A stretch of DNA of 64,000 bases from Oscillospiraceae bacterium (GCA_031256825.1 JAIRPV010000041.1:1-64000), one strand, 5' to 3'. Counted from the first letter of the stretch, positions 53,907 through 63,638 are shown. Notes: generated by a model not told the origin, from the letters alone. A program made the numbers and translations.

Positions 53907-54789
53907 CAAAAAGATCACCGGCAGGATCCACAGCCTGCGGGCGGGAACGTATACCGTTGTCAGAGATGAGGGCGCAGGGGAAGCGCTGCAATGCCGGGCG
54001 TGCGGGCGGTTTCGTCTGGAGGGCCTGACCCCTCTGGTAGGGGATCTGGTGCGGGCGGAAGACCTCGGCGGCGGCGAGGGTTTTGTTACAGAGATTCTGC
54101 CGCGCAGGAACGCGCTCAAACGCCCGCCGCTGGCGAATCTGGATCAGCTGTTTCTCCTCAGTTCCGTTGCGCAGCCCGCGCCGAACCTGAGATTGTTGGA
54201 TATGCTGATCGCGCAGGCGGAACTGCTGGGAATCGAACCTGTGATTTTGTTCACAAAGTGTGATTTGGCGGAGCCCGGCGCCGTGGAGGCGTTGTTAGAA
54301 AATTATCGGGCATTCAACTGCCTTGCGCTGCTGCCGGAAAGCGACATTGGCCCAATACGGGCGTTGCTGGCCGACAGAGTGAGCGGGTTTTGCGGGAACA
54401 CGGGCGTTGGAAAAACAACGCTGCTCAACCGCCTCGCGCCAGCGCTGGCGCTGCCCACGGGAGAAATCAGCCAAAAGCTGGGGCGTGGGCGGCATACCAC
54501 GCGTCATGTGGAATTGTTTTCCGCGGCGGGCGGCTGGGTGGCGGACACGCCGGGCTTTGGCGTCCTGGAACCGGATGGCCAGGAGGGATTGACGAAGGAC
54601 AATCTGTTCCATTGCTTCCGGGAATTTGCGCCATATGCTGGGCAGTGCCGCTTCGCGGACTGCGCGCATATCAAAGACAAAGGCTGCGCGGTGCTGCGGG
54701 CCGTAGCGGCCGGCGAGACGCCCCAAAGCCGCTGGGAAAGCTATGCGGCGCTGTATGAAGCGCTGAAGAATAAAAAGGATTGGGAGTGA
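53893..54789 (+). CDS. rsgA: Ribosome small-subunit GTPase RsgA
   Basis: 298 residues from ATG 53893, overlapping prkC by 14 bp; ATG 53899 is an in-frame alternative and neither has a good SD. Order of GTPase motifs is permuted: 'TKCD' first, then '[10 protein letters not shown]', then 'DTPGF'. A zinc site with Cys and His lies in the C-terminal third ('[14 protein letters not shown]'). Checks late 30S assembly. Confidence 0.94.
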   Translation: MSMSDKKITGRIHSLRAGTYTVVRDEGAGEALQCRACGRFRLEGLTPLVGDLVRAEDLGGGEGFVTEILPRRNALKRPPLANLDQLFLLSSVAQPAPNLRLLDMLIAQAELLGIEPVILFTKCDLAEPGAVEALLENYRAFNCLALLPESDIGPIRALLADRVSGFCGNTGVGKTTLLNRLAPALALPTGEISQKLGRGRHTTRHVELFSAAGGWVADTPGFGVLEPDGQEGLTKDNLFHCFREFAPYAGQCRFADCAHIKDKGCAVLRAVAAGETPQSRWESYAALYEALKNKKDWE

Positions 54790-54793
54790 CTTT

Positions 54794-55252
54794 ATGAAGT
54801 GCCCCTATTGCGCTTGCGAAGAGAGCAAGGTGATTGATTCCCGGCCCACCGACGACAAAGAGCGCATTCGCCGCCGGAGGGAATGCACCGACTGTAGCAA
54901 ACGGTTTACCACGTATGAGATGATTGAAACCGTGCCGCTGATGGTGGTGAAAAAAGACGGATCCCGCGAAAGTTTCGATCGGCAGAAACTGTTTAACAGT
55001 CTGCGCCGGGCGTGCGACAAACGCGCGGTTTCGGTGGAAGAACTGGAGCGTATCGTGGACGATATCGAACAGGTGCTGCAAAACTCCATGGCGCGGGAGG
55101 TGGCGACGGAAATGATCGGGGAGCTTTGCATGGAGCATCTCAAGCGCGTGGACGAGGTGAGCTATGTGCGTTTTGCATCGGTTTACCGGGAATTCAAGGA
55201 TCTGGATACGTTCATGCAGGAACTGGCGAAGATGCTGCGGGAGAAGGAGTAA
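54794..55252 (+). CDS. nrdR: Transcriptional repressor NrdR
   Basis: 152 residues, full length. Zinc ribbon with Cys3, Cys6, Cys31 and Cys34, then the ATP-cone from ~46 ('[19 protein letters not shown]'). Represses ribonucleotide reductase genes when dATP is high; none of those genes is in this window. Confidence 0.96.
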   Translation: MKCPYCACEESKVIDSRPTDDKERIRRRRECTDCSKRFTTYEMIETVPLMVVKKDGSRESFDRQKLFNSLRRACDKRAVSVEELERIVDDIEQVLQNSMAREVATEMIGELCMEHLKRVDEVSYVRFASVYREFKDLDTFMQELAKMLREKE

Positions 55253-55260
55253 GCTGACCT

Positions 55261-56991
55261 ATGCAAGAATTGTTTTTGGGCAACGAGGCCGTAGCCCGCG
55301 GGCTTTGGGAAGCGGGCTGCCGGTTCGTTTCGAGCTATCCCGGCACGCCCAGCACAGAAATTACGGAGTATGCGGCGCAATATGCCGAAATTGATGCGGA
55401 ATGGGCGCCGAATGAAAAGGTGGCGTTCGAGGCGGCTCATGGCGCCTGCATTGCCGGGGCGCGGGCTTTTTGCGGGCAGAAGCATGTGGGGCTTAATGTG
55501 GCGGCCGATCCGCTGTTTACGGCGAGTTATACCGGCGTGAACGCCGGGCTGGTTGTGGCCGTGGCCGACGACCCGGGAATGCATTCCTCCCAAAACGAGC
55601 AGGATTCGCGGCACTACGCGCGGGCGACAAAGATCATGATGCTCGAGCCTGCGGATTCCCGGGAATGCCTGGAGTATACGAAATTGGCGTTCGAGCTTTC
55701 TGAACAGTTCGATACGCCAGTGCTGCTGCGGCTGAGCACACGGATTTCGCATTCGCGCAGCCTTGCGGAACCGGGGGCTCGGGAGGAGCGGGCGCTGAAA
55801 GAGTATCATAAAAACCCGCGCAAGTATGTGATGATGCCCGCCATGGCAAAAGAGCGGCACGCGCTGGTGGAACAACGGATTCTGGCGCAGCGGGAATGGG
55901 CGGAGACTTGTGGACTCAACCGGGCAGAGTATTTTGACCAAACGATTGGCGTGATCTGTTCCGGAATCAATTATCAATACGCCAGGGAGGCGCTGGGCGA
56001 AGGCGCGAGCTACTTAAAACTCGGATGTGTATATCCGCTGCCGGAGCGGCTGCTGAAAGAATTTTGCGCGCGGTGCGATGTTGTTTATGTTGCCGAAGAT
56101 CTGGATGACTACATCGAACAGCATTGCAAAGCGCTGGGCCTTGCCGTGCGCGGGAAAGACGTTTTCCCGCTGTTGGGAGAGTTTTCGCAGAATCTGATCA
56201 AAAAAGCGATCCTCGGCGAAGAGCCGCCCCATCCGGTTGCCGCTCTCCAGCCTCCCCCAAGGCCGCCGGTGCTTTGCCCGGGCTGCCCGCACCGGGGGTT
56301 GTTTTACGCGCTTAAAAGACTGGATGTCTATGTCAGCGGAGACATTGGATGTTATACGCTGGGATCATTGCCGCCGCTGGGGATGCTGGACACATGCGTT
56401 TGCATGGGGGCTTCTGTTTCGGGGCTGCATGGCCGCAACAAGGCAAACCCGGAAAATGCGCGCAAGAGCGTGGCTGTGCTGGGTGACAGCACATTCATCC
56501 ATTCGGGGATCACGGGGCTGATTAACATTGCTTATAATCGCAGCAATTCGGTTGTGATCATACTGGATAACAGTATTACGGGCATGACCGGGCACCAGCA
56601 AAACCCAACGACCGGAAAAACGCTCAAGGGTGACCCTGCCGCTGCCGTGAGCCTGGAAGCGCTTTGCGCGGCGGTTGGCATCGGGCATGTGGCCGTTGTT
56701 GATCCTTACGACATGAAAGCCGCCGAAGAGGCGATCAAAGCGGCGCTGGCAGCCGGGGAGCCTTCCGTTGTGATTTCGCGCAGACCGTGCGCGCTGCTGA
56801 AGCATGTGAAACACAATCCGCCGCTGCGTGTGAACGAAGCGTGCACGGGCTGCAAAAGCTGCATGCGCATCGGCTGCCCCGCCGTCAGCATGAAAGCCGG
56901 GGAAGGCAGGGCGAAGGCCGCGATCGATCCAACGCAGTGCGTGGGCTGCGGATTGTGTGCGCAGATGTGCCGATTTGGAAGCATTGAATGA
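55261..56991 (+). CDS. iorA: Indolepyruvate ferredoxin oxidoreductase, alpha subunit
   Basis: 576 residues. N-terminal pyrimidine-binding domain ('EAGCRFVSSYPGTPSTEI'), central and C-terminal TPP-binding domain ('CPGCPHRGLFYALK', 'GDSTFIHSGITGLINIAYN'), ending in two [4Fe-4S] motifs ('CTGCKSCMRIGCP', 'CVGCGLCAQMC'). Oxidatively decarboxylates aryl-pyruvates to aryl-acetyl-CoA, reducing ferredoxin. Partner is iorB at 57842; a transglutaminase-like gene intervenes. Confidence 0.95.
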   Translation: MQELFLGNEAVARGLWEAGCRFVSSYPGTPSTEITEYAAQYAEIDAEWAPNEKVAFEAAHGACIAGARAFCGQKHVGLNVAADPLFTASYTGVNAGLVVAVADDPGMHSSQNEQDSRHYARATKIMMLEPADSRECLEYTKLAFELSEQFDTPVLLRLSTRISHSRSLAEPGAREERALKEYHKNPRKYVMMPAMAKERHALVEQRILAQREWAETCGLNRAEYFDQTIGVICSGINYQYAREALGEGASYLKLGCVYPLPERLLKEFCARCDVVYVAEDLDDYIEQHCKALGLAVRGKDVFPLLGEFSQNLIKKAILGEEPPHPVAALQPPPRPPVLCPGCPHRGLFYALKRLDVYVSGDIGCYTLGSLPPLGMLDTCVCMGASVSGLHGRNKANPENARKSVAVLGDSTFIHSGITGLINIAYNRSNSVVIILDNSITGMTGHQQNPTTGKTLKGDPAAAVSLEALCAAVGIGHVAVVDPYDMKAAEEAIKAALAAGEPSVVISRRPCALLKHVKHNPPLRVNEACTGCKSCMRIGCPAVSMKAGEGRAKAAIDPTQCVGCGLCAQMCRFGSIE

Positions 56992-57005
56992 CGAGGTGGC
57001 AGAGA

Positions 57006-57830
57006 ATGACGAAGTGGCGGAAAGCAGTGGGCGCGGCGTTGGTGGTGTGCTTGCTCTTTTCGGGCTGCGGGCAGCGGGACTATCGCCCGTTGTTGGCCTC
57101 TTATCGTGACTTTAATCGCTCGGACGCGCGTGACGTCGTGTTCACCTATGAGTTTGATGCGCCTGAACTGCGCGCGCTGGATGAAACCTATGGTTTGCGC
57201 GACATATCCGGCGCGGGGGACGTCCAGACAAGAGCGCTGCGCCTGTTGCACTGGCTGTGTGCGCATACGCACCACGACAACCCCAAAAGGCTGCCGGAAA
57301 ACGTGCGGCTACAGGCGATGGATTTGTTGGGCTGGGCCTTCGGCAGCAAGAAAAACGGGCTGAACTGCAAGCATCTTTCTATCGTGCTCAGCGAATGCCT
57401 GCTGGCTGTGGGGATACAGGCCCGGGTGCTGTATTGTTACCCGAAAGTTTATAAGAACGACAATCACGTGGTGGTAGAAGTTTGGTTGTCAGAAGAAGAG
57501 CGCTGGATCATGCTTGACCCCTCGTGGGAAATCTTTTTGAGCGATGAAGCGGGAAAAATACTGGGCGTTCGGGAAATCCGGGAGCTGCTGGCCAGCGGGC
57601 AGGAACCGCGGCTGAATCCGGAAGCCCAAAAGGACGGCGCATGGTATCTGTGGTATTTGGCAAAAGATATGTTTTATTTTGACCGCGCGAGGGAGACGAG
57701 GTACGGCGTGCATGATTTTGGGGGCGGGGAGCCGGGCGGAACGATATTTATATCGCTTTGCCCCGCAGGGTACGATCTTAACCCAGATGAAGGCCCGGTT
57801 TATGCCGCATATGACAGCTTTTGGAAATGA
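57006..57830 (+). CDS. Lipoprotein with transglutaminase-like fold
   Basis: 274 residues from ATG 57006, well placed after GAGGTGG; ATG 56988 overlapping iorA is possible but lacks an SD. Lipobox LFSGC gives Cys21. The domain carries a Cys-His-Asp set: Cys in 'GLNCKHLSIVLSECL', His in 'YKNDNHVVVEVW' and Asp in 'IMLDPSWEIF', as in transglutaminase/protease-like proteins. Extracellular. Function and the reason for sitting between iorA and iorB are unknown. Confidence 0.8.
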   Translation: MTKWRKAVGAALVVCLLFSGCGQRDYRPLLASYRDFNRSDARDVVFTYEFDAPELRALDETYGLRDISGAGDVQTRALRLLHWLCAHTHHDNPKRLPENVRLQAMDLLGWAFGSKKNGLNCKHLSIVLSECLLAVGIQARVLYCYPKVYKNDNHVVVEVWLSEEERWIMLDPSWEIFLSDEAGKILGVREIRELLASGQEPRLNPEAQKDGAWYLWYLAKDMFYFDRARETRYGVHDFGGGEPGGTIFISLCPAGYDLNPDEGPVYAAYDSFWK

Positions 57831-57841
57831 GAGGATATCCC

Positions 57842-58462
57842 ATGGAGCAGGTAAGCATTATGATAGTGGGCGTAGGCGGGCAGGGGACGCTGCTGGCCAG
57901 CCGTTTGCTGGGCGCGGCGCTGCTTTCTTCGGGCTGCGGCTACGATGTGAAGGTGAGCGAAGTGCATGGCATGAGCCAGCGCGGCGGCTCTGTGGTGACC
58001 TATGTGAAATTTGGGGAGCGTGTTGCTTCGCCTATCATTGATTTGGGCGAGGCCGATGTGATCTTGGCCTTTGAACAGCTCGAGGCGGCGCGTTGGCTGC
58101 CCTACCTGAAGCCGGAAGGCAAAGTGATAGTAAACACCCAGCGGATTGACCCTATGCCTGTGATTACGGGCGCGGCGGAATATCCGCAGGGAATAGTGGA
58201 ACATTTGCGGGCGGCAGGCGTGGCTGTGCAGGCGATCGATGCACTGGCGCTGGCGATGGAATCCGGCTCGGCAAAGGCGGTCAACGTGGTGCTGCTGGGC
58301 GCGCTGGCAAAACAACTTCTGCGTTCCAGCGAACTTGCGGATGCAACCGGTGTTTCTCCAGGCATTCCCCGGGGAACCTGGGAAGAAGCGGTGCGCTCAA
58401 CAGTTAAGCCGCAGTTTGCAGAAATGAATTTGAAGGCGTTCGCGCTGGGGTGGGCGGCGTGA
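57842..58462 (+). CDS. iorB: Indolepyruvate ferredoxin oxidoreductase, beta subunit
   Basis: 206 residues from ATG 57842 (GAGAGGA). 'IMIVGVGGQGTLLASRLLGAAL' is the gamma-type 2-oxoacid oxidoreductase opening and 'VSEVHGMSQRGGSVVTYVKFG' is diagnostic for IorB. Forms the enzyme with IorA. Confidence 0.95.
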   Translation: MEQVSIMIVGVGGQGTLLASRLLGAALLSSGCGYDVKVSEVHGMSQRGGSVVTYVKFGERVASPIIDLGEADVILAFEQLEAARWLPYLKPEGKVIVNTQRIDPMPVITGAAEYPQGIVEHLRAAGVAVQAIDALALAMESGSAKAVNVVLLGALAKQLLRSSELADATGVSPGIPRGTWEEAVRSTVKPQFAEMNLKAFALGWAA

Positions 58463-58526
58463 CGAAGCGAGAGATCGGGTTCAAGGCCCTCTTAATATGA
58501 TAACATCGAAAGGATGAGAACCGCCC

Positions 58527-59855
58527 ATGCCAAACGATCGTTACTTTCAACCGGAAATTGAGACCGCGTCGCGGGACTATCTGCACGCCGTGCAAAGCGC
58601 GCGGCTGATCCGCATGGTGAACAACTGCTACGAAAACGTACCGTTTTACAAGCAAAAATTTGACGAGGCGGGGGTGCTGCCCGGGGATATCCACAGCATC
58701 GACGACCTGCCAAAACTGCCCTTTACCACAAAACAGGATCTGCGCGACAACTATCCCTTCGGGCTGTTTGCCGTGCCGCGCAACAAGTTGGTGCGCATCC
58801 ACGCGAGTTCTGGTACCACCGGCAAGCAGACGGTTGTTGGCTATACGCAGGAAGATATTCTGCACTGGAGCGAGGGCGCGGCGCGCGCGCTCGTTGCCGC
58901 CGGTTGCACAAAAGACGACTACGTGCATGTCAGCTACGGCTACGGCCTGTTCACGGGCGGCCTGGGGCTGCACTACGGCGCGGAGTTGCTGGGAGCCACG
59001 GCGATTCCGGTCTCTTCCGGCAACACAAAGCGGCAGGTGCAGATTTTACAGGACTTTGGTTCCAACTTTCTTTGCTGCACGCCCAGCTATGCCATGTTCA
59101 TCGGTGAAACCGTGGCCGAAATGGGGATCGACCCAAAGTCCCTTGCCGTGCGCGGCGGATGTTTTGGCGCGGAGCCATGGACGGAGAATATGCGCCGTGA
59201 ACTGGAGCGTCTGCTGGCGATTGAGGCGCACGACATTTATGGCCTTTCAGAAGTGGCGGGGCCGGGCGTTTCATATGATTGCAGGGCGTTCGACGGCATG
59301 CATGTCTGCGAAGACTATTTTTATCCGGAAGTGGTTGACCCCGACACGCTTCAGCCGCTGCCCGATGGAGAATACGGCGAGCTTGTGTTTACCTGTATTG
59401 GCAAAGAAGCGCTGCCGCTGGTGCGTTACCGTACGCGCGATATTTGCGCGCTCAACCGCACGCCGTGCGATTGCGGGCGCACCCTTGTTCGCATGACAAA
59501 AGTGAAAGGCCGCTCGGACGACATGCTGATCATCCGCGGGGTAAATGTGTTCCCGTCGCAAGTGGAGCACGTGATCTTGGAACAGGGGCTGGAACCGAAT
59601 TACCAAATTCATGTGGAGCGGCGCGGCAACCTGGATGTGATGACCGTCTACATTGAGCTTTCCGAAGCAATGTTCAGCGACAGCATCAGCGCCATCACGG
59701 CGGCTGAAATGAAGCTGAAAAGCGCGATGTTGAGCACGCTGGGCGTTTCGGCCGAAATCAAGCTCGTTGACCCGCGCTCGCTGCCCCGCAGCGAAGGCAA
59801 GGCAAAACGCGTGTTTGATAAGCGGGGGCTGACGGACTACGGGCTGAAGAAATAA
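58527..59855 (+). CDS. paaK: Phenylacetate-CoA ligase
   Basis: 442 residues. AMP-forming ligase with 'IHASSGTTGKQTVVGYT' (P-loop), 'IYGLSEVAGPGVSYDC' and 'VKGRSDDMLIIRGVNVFPSQVE'. In IorAB clusters this enzyme probably runs toward free aryl-acetate plus ATP from aryl-acetyl-CoA, giving substrate-level phosphorylation. SD AAAGGATGAG. Confidence 0.93.
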   Translation: MPNDRYFQPEIETASRDYLHAVQSARLIRMVNNCYENVPFYKQKFDEAGVLPGDIHSIDDLPKLPFTTKQDLRDNYPFGLFAVPRNKLVRIHASSGTTGKQTVVGYTQEDILHWSEGAARALVAAGCTKDDYVHVSYGYGLFTGGLGLHYGAELLGATAIPVSSGNTKRQVQILQDFGSNFLCCTPSYAMFIGETVAEMGIDPKSLAVRGGCFGAEPWTENMRRELERLLAIEAHDIYGLSEVAGPGVSYDCRAFDGMHVCEDYFYPEVVDPDTLQPLPDGEYGELVFTCIGKEALPLVRYRTRDICALNRTPCDCGRTLVRMTKVKGRSDDMLIIRGVNVFPSQVEHVILEQGLEPNYQIHVERRGNLDVMTVYIELSEAMFSDSISAITAAEMKLKSAMLSTLGVSAEIKLVDPRSLPRSEGKAKRVFDKRGLTDYGLKK

Positions 59856-59875
59856 CCAGAAAGGGAGGCGCTACC

Positions 59876-60337
59876 ATGGCAATTGAACAGGTATCGGTTT
59901 TTATTGAGAACCAGCCGGGGCGGCTTTACGAGATTTTGTCGTTCCTGGCGGAGGAAGAGATTGATCTGCGCTCCTATAGCGTTGCCGAAACGAGCGACTT
60001 TGGCATTCTGCGTATGATTGTGCACGATACCGAAGGCGCTGTGGCGGCGCTGAAACGCAAGGGCTTTACCGCGCGCCGCAACGATGTGTTGGGGATTGTT
60101 ATCCCGGACGCGACGGGTTCCGCCGTGCAGGCCATCCGTCTGCTCAGCGATGCGGGGATCAACATCGAATACACCTATGCGTTCGTTATGCCGAATGGCC
60201 GCCCCCAACCGCCGGCGGACGCCTTGCCGCCGGAGCGCACGGCCTTTGTTTTGCTGCGCGTGGAAGACAACGCCCGGGCGGAGGCGCTTTTGTCGGCGGC
60301 GGGCGTGAAGCTGGCGGAACACAGGGAACTGTTTTGA
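59876..60337 (+). CDS. Tandem ACT-domain protein of the ior-paaK cluster
   Basis: 153 residues, two ACT-like units: 'EQVSVFIENQPGRLYEILSFLAEEEIDLRSYSVAETSDFGILRMIV' (~5-50) and a second from ~70 ('LGIVIPDATGSAVQAIRLLSDAGINIEYTYAF'). ACT domains bind amino acids, so it likely senses Trp, Phe or Tyr for the fermentation enzymes upstream. SD GGGAGG; last gene of the string. Confidence 0.9.
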   Translation: MAIEQVSVFIENQPGRLYEILSFLAEEEIDLRSYSVAETSDFGILRMIVHDTEGAVAALKRKGFTARRNDVLGIVIPDATGSAVQAIRLLSDAGINIEYTYAFVMPNGRPQPPADALPPERTAFVLLRVEDNARAEALLSAAGVKLAEHRELF

Positions 60338-60588
60338 TTTCCTGTATTTACCACGCACAATTCCATTCCCTGGATTTGGGATGCCACGTTTCCCCAAAGC
60401 TATTCGCGGAAGATGGAAAGGTTTGGGAAATCAGAGAAATTGTGTGTTAGTAAGCATTGGAATCCTCCCTTTTCCTATTGACTTTTAACTTCCCCTCCTT
60501 TATAATGCACATATGGGGGCACGCCCCCTGGCGGTGGGGATGCCGCAGGAAGGAAGTCAAAACCAATAGAAGAAGGAGACGAGTCCAA
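60338..60588 (+). other. Intergenic region with imperfect inverted repeat and leader hairpins
   Basis: No gene is supported. About 60353-60449 contains an imperfect long inverted repeat (ACAATT against AATTGT on the outside; TTTCCC against GGGAAA inside) that may end the upstream transcript. The yerC promoter follows, and its leader carries two overlapping hairpins around 60515-60544. Confidence 0.5.
60478..60506 (+). promoter_or_regulatory. Promoter of yerC-methyltransferase-DUF4091
   Basis: TTGACT and TATAAT with 17-bp spacing. The GC-rich leader of ~75 nt can form either GGGGG/CCCCC (60515-60528) or a longer hairpin using 60518-60544. Confidence 0.82.
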
Positions 60589-60927
60589 GTGAATGAGAGT
60601 ATTAGAAATTCAAGCGTCGATTTCCTGTTTCGGGCTGTGATGTCGTTGGATGGCCTGGAAGAATGCGCCGATTTTTTTGAGGACCTGTGTACCATACAGG
60701 AACTTAAGGCAATCTCGCAGCGCATTGTTGTAGCAAAAATGCTCAGCGACAAACGGGTTTACAGTGATATCGTAAAAGAAACCGGGGCCTCCACAGCAAC
60801 CATCAGCAGGGTGAACCGTTCGCTGATTTATGGGAACGACAGCTTCCGCAAGATTTTTGGGCGGCTGCCGCGCCGTTGGGATCAGCCCGAAAGCGAAAAC
60901 GGAGAGGAAGAAGTGGCAGGGGAATGA
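60589..60927 (+). CDS. yerC: YerC/YecD-family TrpR-related regulator
   Basis: 112 residues from GTG 60589 (AAGGAGA nine bases before). The TrpR-like HTH spans 'IQELKAISQRIVVAKMLSDKRVYSDIVKETGASTATISRVNRSL'. Homologues are stand-alone regulators whose ligand and targets are poorly known. The stop overlaps the next start. Confidence 0.9.
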   Translation: MNESIRNSSVDFLFRAVMSLDGLEECADFFEDLCTIQELKAISQRIVVAKMLSDKRVYSDIVKETGASTATISRVNRSLIYGNDSFRKIFGRLPRRWDQPESENGEEEVAGE

Positions 60928-61691
60928 AACGTACCCCAACTCGTTCCGGTGCTGGTTACACAGCGCTGGCAGCGCGGTATGACTGTTTTACAAAGGACAT
61001 GGACTATGAAAAGCGTACAGAGTATCTCTGTACGCTTCTTTCTGATGCCCCGCAGGGGGCGCTGGTGCTGGATTTGGCCTGCGGCACGGGAACGTTCAGC
61101 TACGCCCTGATGGAACGCGGGTTCGACGTGATCGGCATCGACGCGAGCCTGGATATGTTGGCGCAGGCGCTGGACAAGGCCGCGCAGGCAAATATAGCGC
61201 CGCCGCTTTTGCTTTGCCAGAAACTGGAGGAGCTGGATTTATATGGCACGGCGCAGGCGGCAGTCTGCCTGACGGATAGCTTGAACCACATCACAGACCC
61301 GGCGGCGGTGCGGCGGTTTTTCCGGCGGCTGGCGCTTTTTGTGGAACCAGGCGGGCTGTTTGTGTTCGATGTGAACACCCTCTATAAGCACGAATATGTG
61401 ATGGGGGACAATACGTTTGTGCGAGAATGCGACGGGGCGTTCTGTGTCTGGCAAAATCATTGGATTCCGGAAGAGCGCACAACAGAGATCGTTCTGGATG
61501 TATTTGAGGCCGAAGGGGCGCTTTACCGGCGCGCGGGCGAACGCTTTGCGGAGCGGGCGTATTCTGTGGAAGAGCTGACCGCTTGGTTAGGCCGGGCCGG
61601 TTTTGTCGTTGAGCGGATATGGGGGGAGCTGGTGCTCGAAGCGCCCCGGGAAGATGAAGAGCGGATTTATTTTGTTGCGAGGAAAAAATGA
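60924..61691 (+). CDS. Class I SAM-dependent methyltransferase
   Basis: 255 residues from ATG 60924 (ATGA overlap with yerC). 'YTALAARYDCFTKDMDYEKRTEYL' opening, 'VLDLACGTGTFSYALMERGFDVIGIDAS' SAM site, 'VCLTDSLNHI' and 'GGLFVFDVNTLYKHEYV'. Same layout as many Firmicute small-molecule or tRNA-associated methyltransferases; substrate unknown. Confidence 0.85.
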   Translation: MKRTPTRSGAGYTALAARYDCFTKDMDYEKRTEYLCTLLSDAPQGALVLDLACGTGTFSYALMERGFDVIGIDASLDMLAQALDKAAQANIAPPLLLCQKLEELDLYGTAQAAVCLTDSLNHITDPAAVRRFFRRLALFVEPGGLFVFDVNTLYKHEYVMGDNTFVRECDGAFCVWQNHWIPEERTTEIVLDVFEAEGALYRRAGERFAERAYSVEELTAWLGRAGFVVERIWGELVLEAPREDEERIYFVARKK

Positions 61692-63272
61692 ATGATCCAA
61701 GTAATCCCACTGAGTTCACTGGAGAAAGTGTTCCACGACGAAGCGCCAAAAGGGCGGCCATTTGGCGGCTGCTCTTTTTTGCGCGGCGAGGAGCTTTCGT
61801 TCCAGGCGGCGTTTTGCACGGAGGAAGACGGCGAAGTTTTTCCCGAAATTTCCGGCGGGGCATGTGAAGCATTCTGGGTGGAAGAAATTCCATGCGAAAA
61901 AGTATGCTATGATGACAGCGACGACTATTTTTTGCGCAAAACGCCGGGGCTTTATCCGGATTTGCTGCGGCCTGCGACAGAGCCGCTGCGGATACGGGCA
62001 GGGGAGTGGCACAGCCTTTGGCTGACGCTGCAAAGCGAAGCTTCCACCGAGGTATCGGTGCGCTTGGGGGAAGCGCGGGTTGTGTTTCGGTTCGAGTGCC
62101 TGCCGGAACGTCTGCCGGATCAGGCGTTGCTCTGCACGCATTGGTTCCATTGCGATTGTCTGGCGCAGGCCTATCATGTAGAGGTGTTCAGCGAGACGCA
62201 CTGGGAAATCATCGAAAATTATCTCCGCTGCGCTGCGGCACATGGGATGAATCTACTGTATACGCCGCTGTTTACGCCGCCGCTGGATACCGAAATAGGC
62301 GGCGAGCGGCCCACAGTGCAGCTGGTGGGCGTTGCGGAGCGGGGAGGGGAGTACGCGTTCGATTTCACGCTGCTGCGGCGCTGGTTTGCGCTGGGGGAAT
62401 CTTGTGGCATGCGGGCGTTTGAACTGTCGCATTTGTTTACGCAGTGGGGGGCGGAGCATGCCCCAAAGGTGATTGTGAATGGCGTGCGGCGTTTTGGCTG
62501 GGAAACGGATGCGGACAGCCAGGAATACGCGGAATTTTTGGGGCAATTCGGGCGGGCGCTGCTGTTGTTGCTGGAAGAATTGCACCTGACGGAGCGCTGT
62601 TATGCGCATGTTTCGGATGAGCCATGCGAGAAGGACATCGAACAATATGCTGAAAGAGCGGCGCTGATCCGGCGGTATTTCCCGGGGCTGAAACTGCTCG
62701 ACGCGCTGTCGGATTATGAGTTTTACCGCAAAGGGTTGATGGAGCGGCCTGTGCCATCGAATGACGCGATCGGGCCGTTCATCGGGAAAGTGCCGGAACT
62801 TTGGACATATTATTGTTGCTCACAGCATAAAGATTATGTGGCAAACCGATTTTTTGCTATGCCGTCGGCGCGCAGCCGCGTGCTGGGCTTGCAACTATGG
62901 AAATTTCGCTGCGCGGGTTTTTTGCATTGGGGATTCAACTTTTGGAACGCCCAGCTTTCCAAACACCCGGTTGACCCGTTTGCGTGCCCCGATGCGGGAG
63001 CGGCTTTTCCGGCAGGCGACGCGTTTGTGGTGTATCCCGGGTCGGGAGGGCAGCCGCTTTGCTCGCTGCGCTGGAAAGTGTTCCACGAAGCGCTGCAAGA
63101 TCTGCGGGCACTGCAACTGCTGGAATCGAAGATTGGGTATGACAGCACTCTCGCGCTACTGGAGCGGGGATTGGAGAAGCCTTTGACGTTCGGGGAGTAT
63201 CCGCAGGGGGCGCAATGGTTGCTGGAGGTAAGAGAAAGGGTAAACGAGGCGCTCAGCTGTGCAATACAATAA
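61692..63272 (+). CDS. DUF4091-type protein, putative glycosidase-like
   Basis: 526 residues, one base frame after the methyltransferase stop. N-terminal beta region (1-150), then a TIM-barrel-like part with 'AHGMNLLYTPLFTPPLDTEIG', 'FELSHLFTQWGAEHAPKV', 'AHVSDEPCEKD' and 'GLQLWKFRCAGFLHWGFNFW'. Those match DUF4091 proteins, which are thought to be related to glycoside hydrolases. Cytoplasmic. The 'SDEP' acid is a candidate catalytic residue; substrate unknown. Confidence 0.8.
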   Translation: MIQVIPLSSLEKVFHDEAPKGRPFGGCSFLRGEELSFQAAFCTEEDGEVFPEISGGACEAFWVEEIPCEKVCYDDSDDYFLRKTPGLYPDLLRPATEPLRIRAGEWHSLWLTLQSEASTEVSVRLGEARVVFRFECLPERLPDQALLCTHWFHCDCLAQAYHVEVFSETHWEIIENYLRCAAAHGMNLLYTPLFTPPLDTEIGGERPTVQLVGVAERGGEYAFDFTLLRRWFALGESCGMRAFELSHLFTQWGAEHAPKVIVNGVRRFGWETDADSQEYAEFLGQFGRALLLLLEELHLTERCYAHVSDEPCEKDIEQYAERAALIRRYFPGLKLLDALSDYEFYRKGLMERPVPSNDAIGPFIGKVPELWTYYCCSQHKDYVANRFFAMPSARSRVLGLQLWKFRCAGFLHWGFNFWNAQLSKHPVDPFACPDAGAAFPAGDAFVVYPGSGGQPLCSLRWKVFHEALQDLRALQLLESKIGYDSTLALLERGLEKPLTFGEYPQGAQWLLEVRERVNEALSCAIQ

Positions 63273-63311
63273 AATTTTTTGATTTTCTGGCGTAATATCC
63301 GAAAAAATCTC

Positions 63312-63340
63312 TTGACAAATGCCGCAAGACGGTGTATAAT
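63312..63340 (+). promoter_or_regulatory. tRNA operon promoter
   Basis: TTGACA and TATAAT, both consensus, 17-bp spacing, 20 bp upstream of tRNA-Val. Confidence 0.92.
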
Positions 63341-63359
63341 ATTACAGTCGCTGCGGTGC

Positions 63360-63435
63360 GGGAGCATAGCTCAGCTGGGAGAGCACTTGCCTTACAAGCA
63401 AGGGGTCACAGGTTCGAGCCCTGTTGTTCCCACCA
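63360..63435 (+). tRNA. tRNA-Val (UAC)
   Basis: 76 nt cloverleaf, acceptor GGGAGCA/TGTTCCC, anticodon loop CTTACAA, encoded CCA end. Confidence 0.97.
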
Positions 63436-63447
63436 GGCGGATGTTGT

Positions 63448-63524
63448 GGCCCGGTAGTACAGTTGGTTAGTACGCCAGCCTGTCACGCTGGAGGTCGACG
63501 GTTCGAGCCCGTTCCGGGTCGCCA
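63448..63524 (+). tRNA. tRNA-Asp (GUC)
   Basis: 77 nt, acceptor GGCCCGG/CCGGGTC, anticodon loop CTGTCAC, encoded CCA. A Tgt substrate by anticodon class. Confidence 0.97.
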
Positions 63525-63560
63525 CGCCGGGGCGGCGGCAAACGCGCCGCCCTGTTCATT

Positions 63561-63636
<76 letters not shown>

Positions 63637-63638
63637 TA

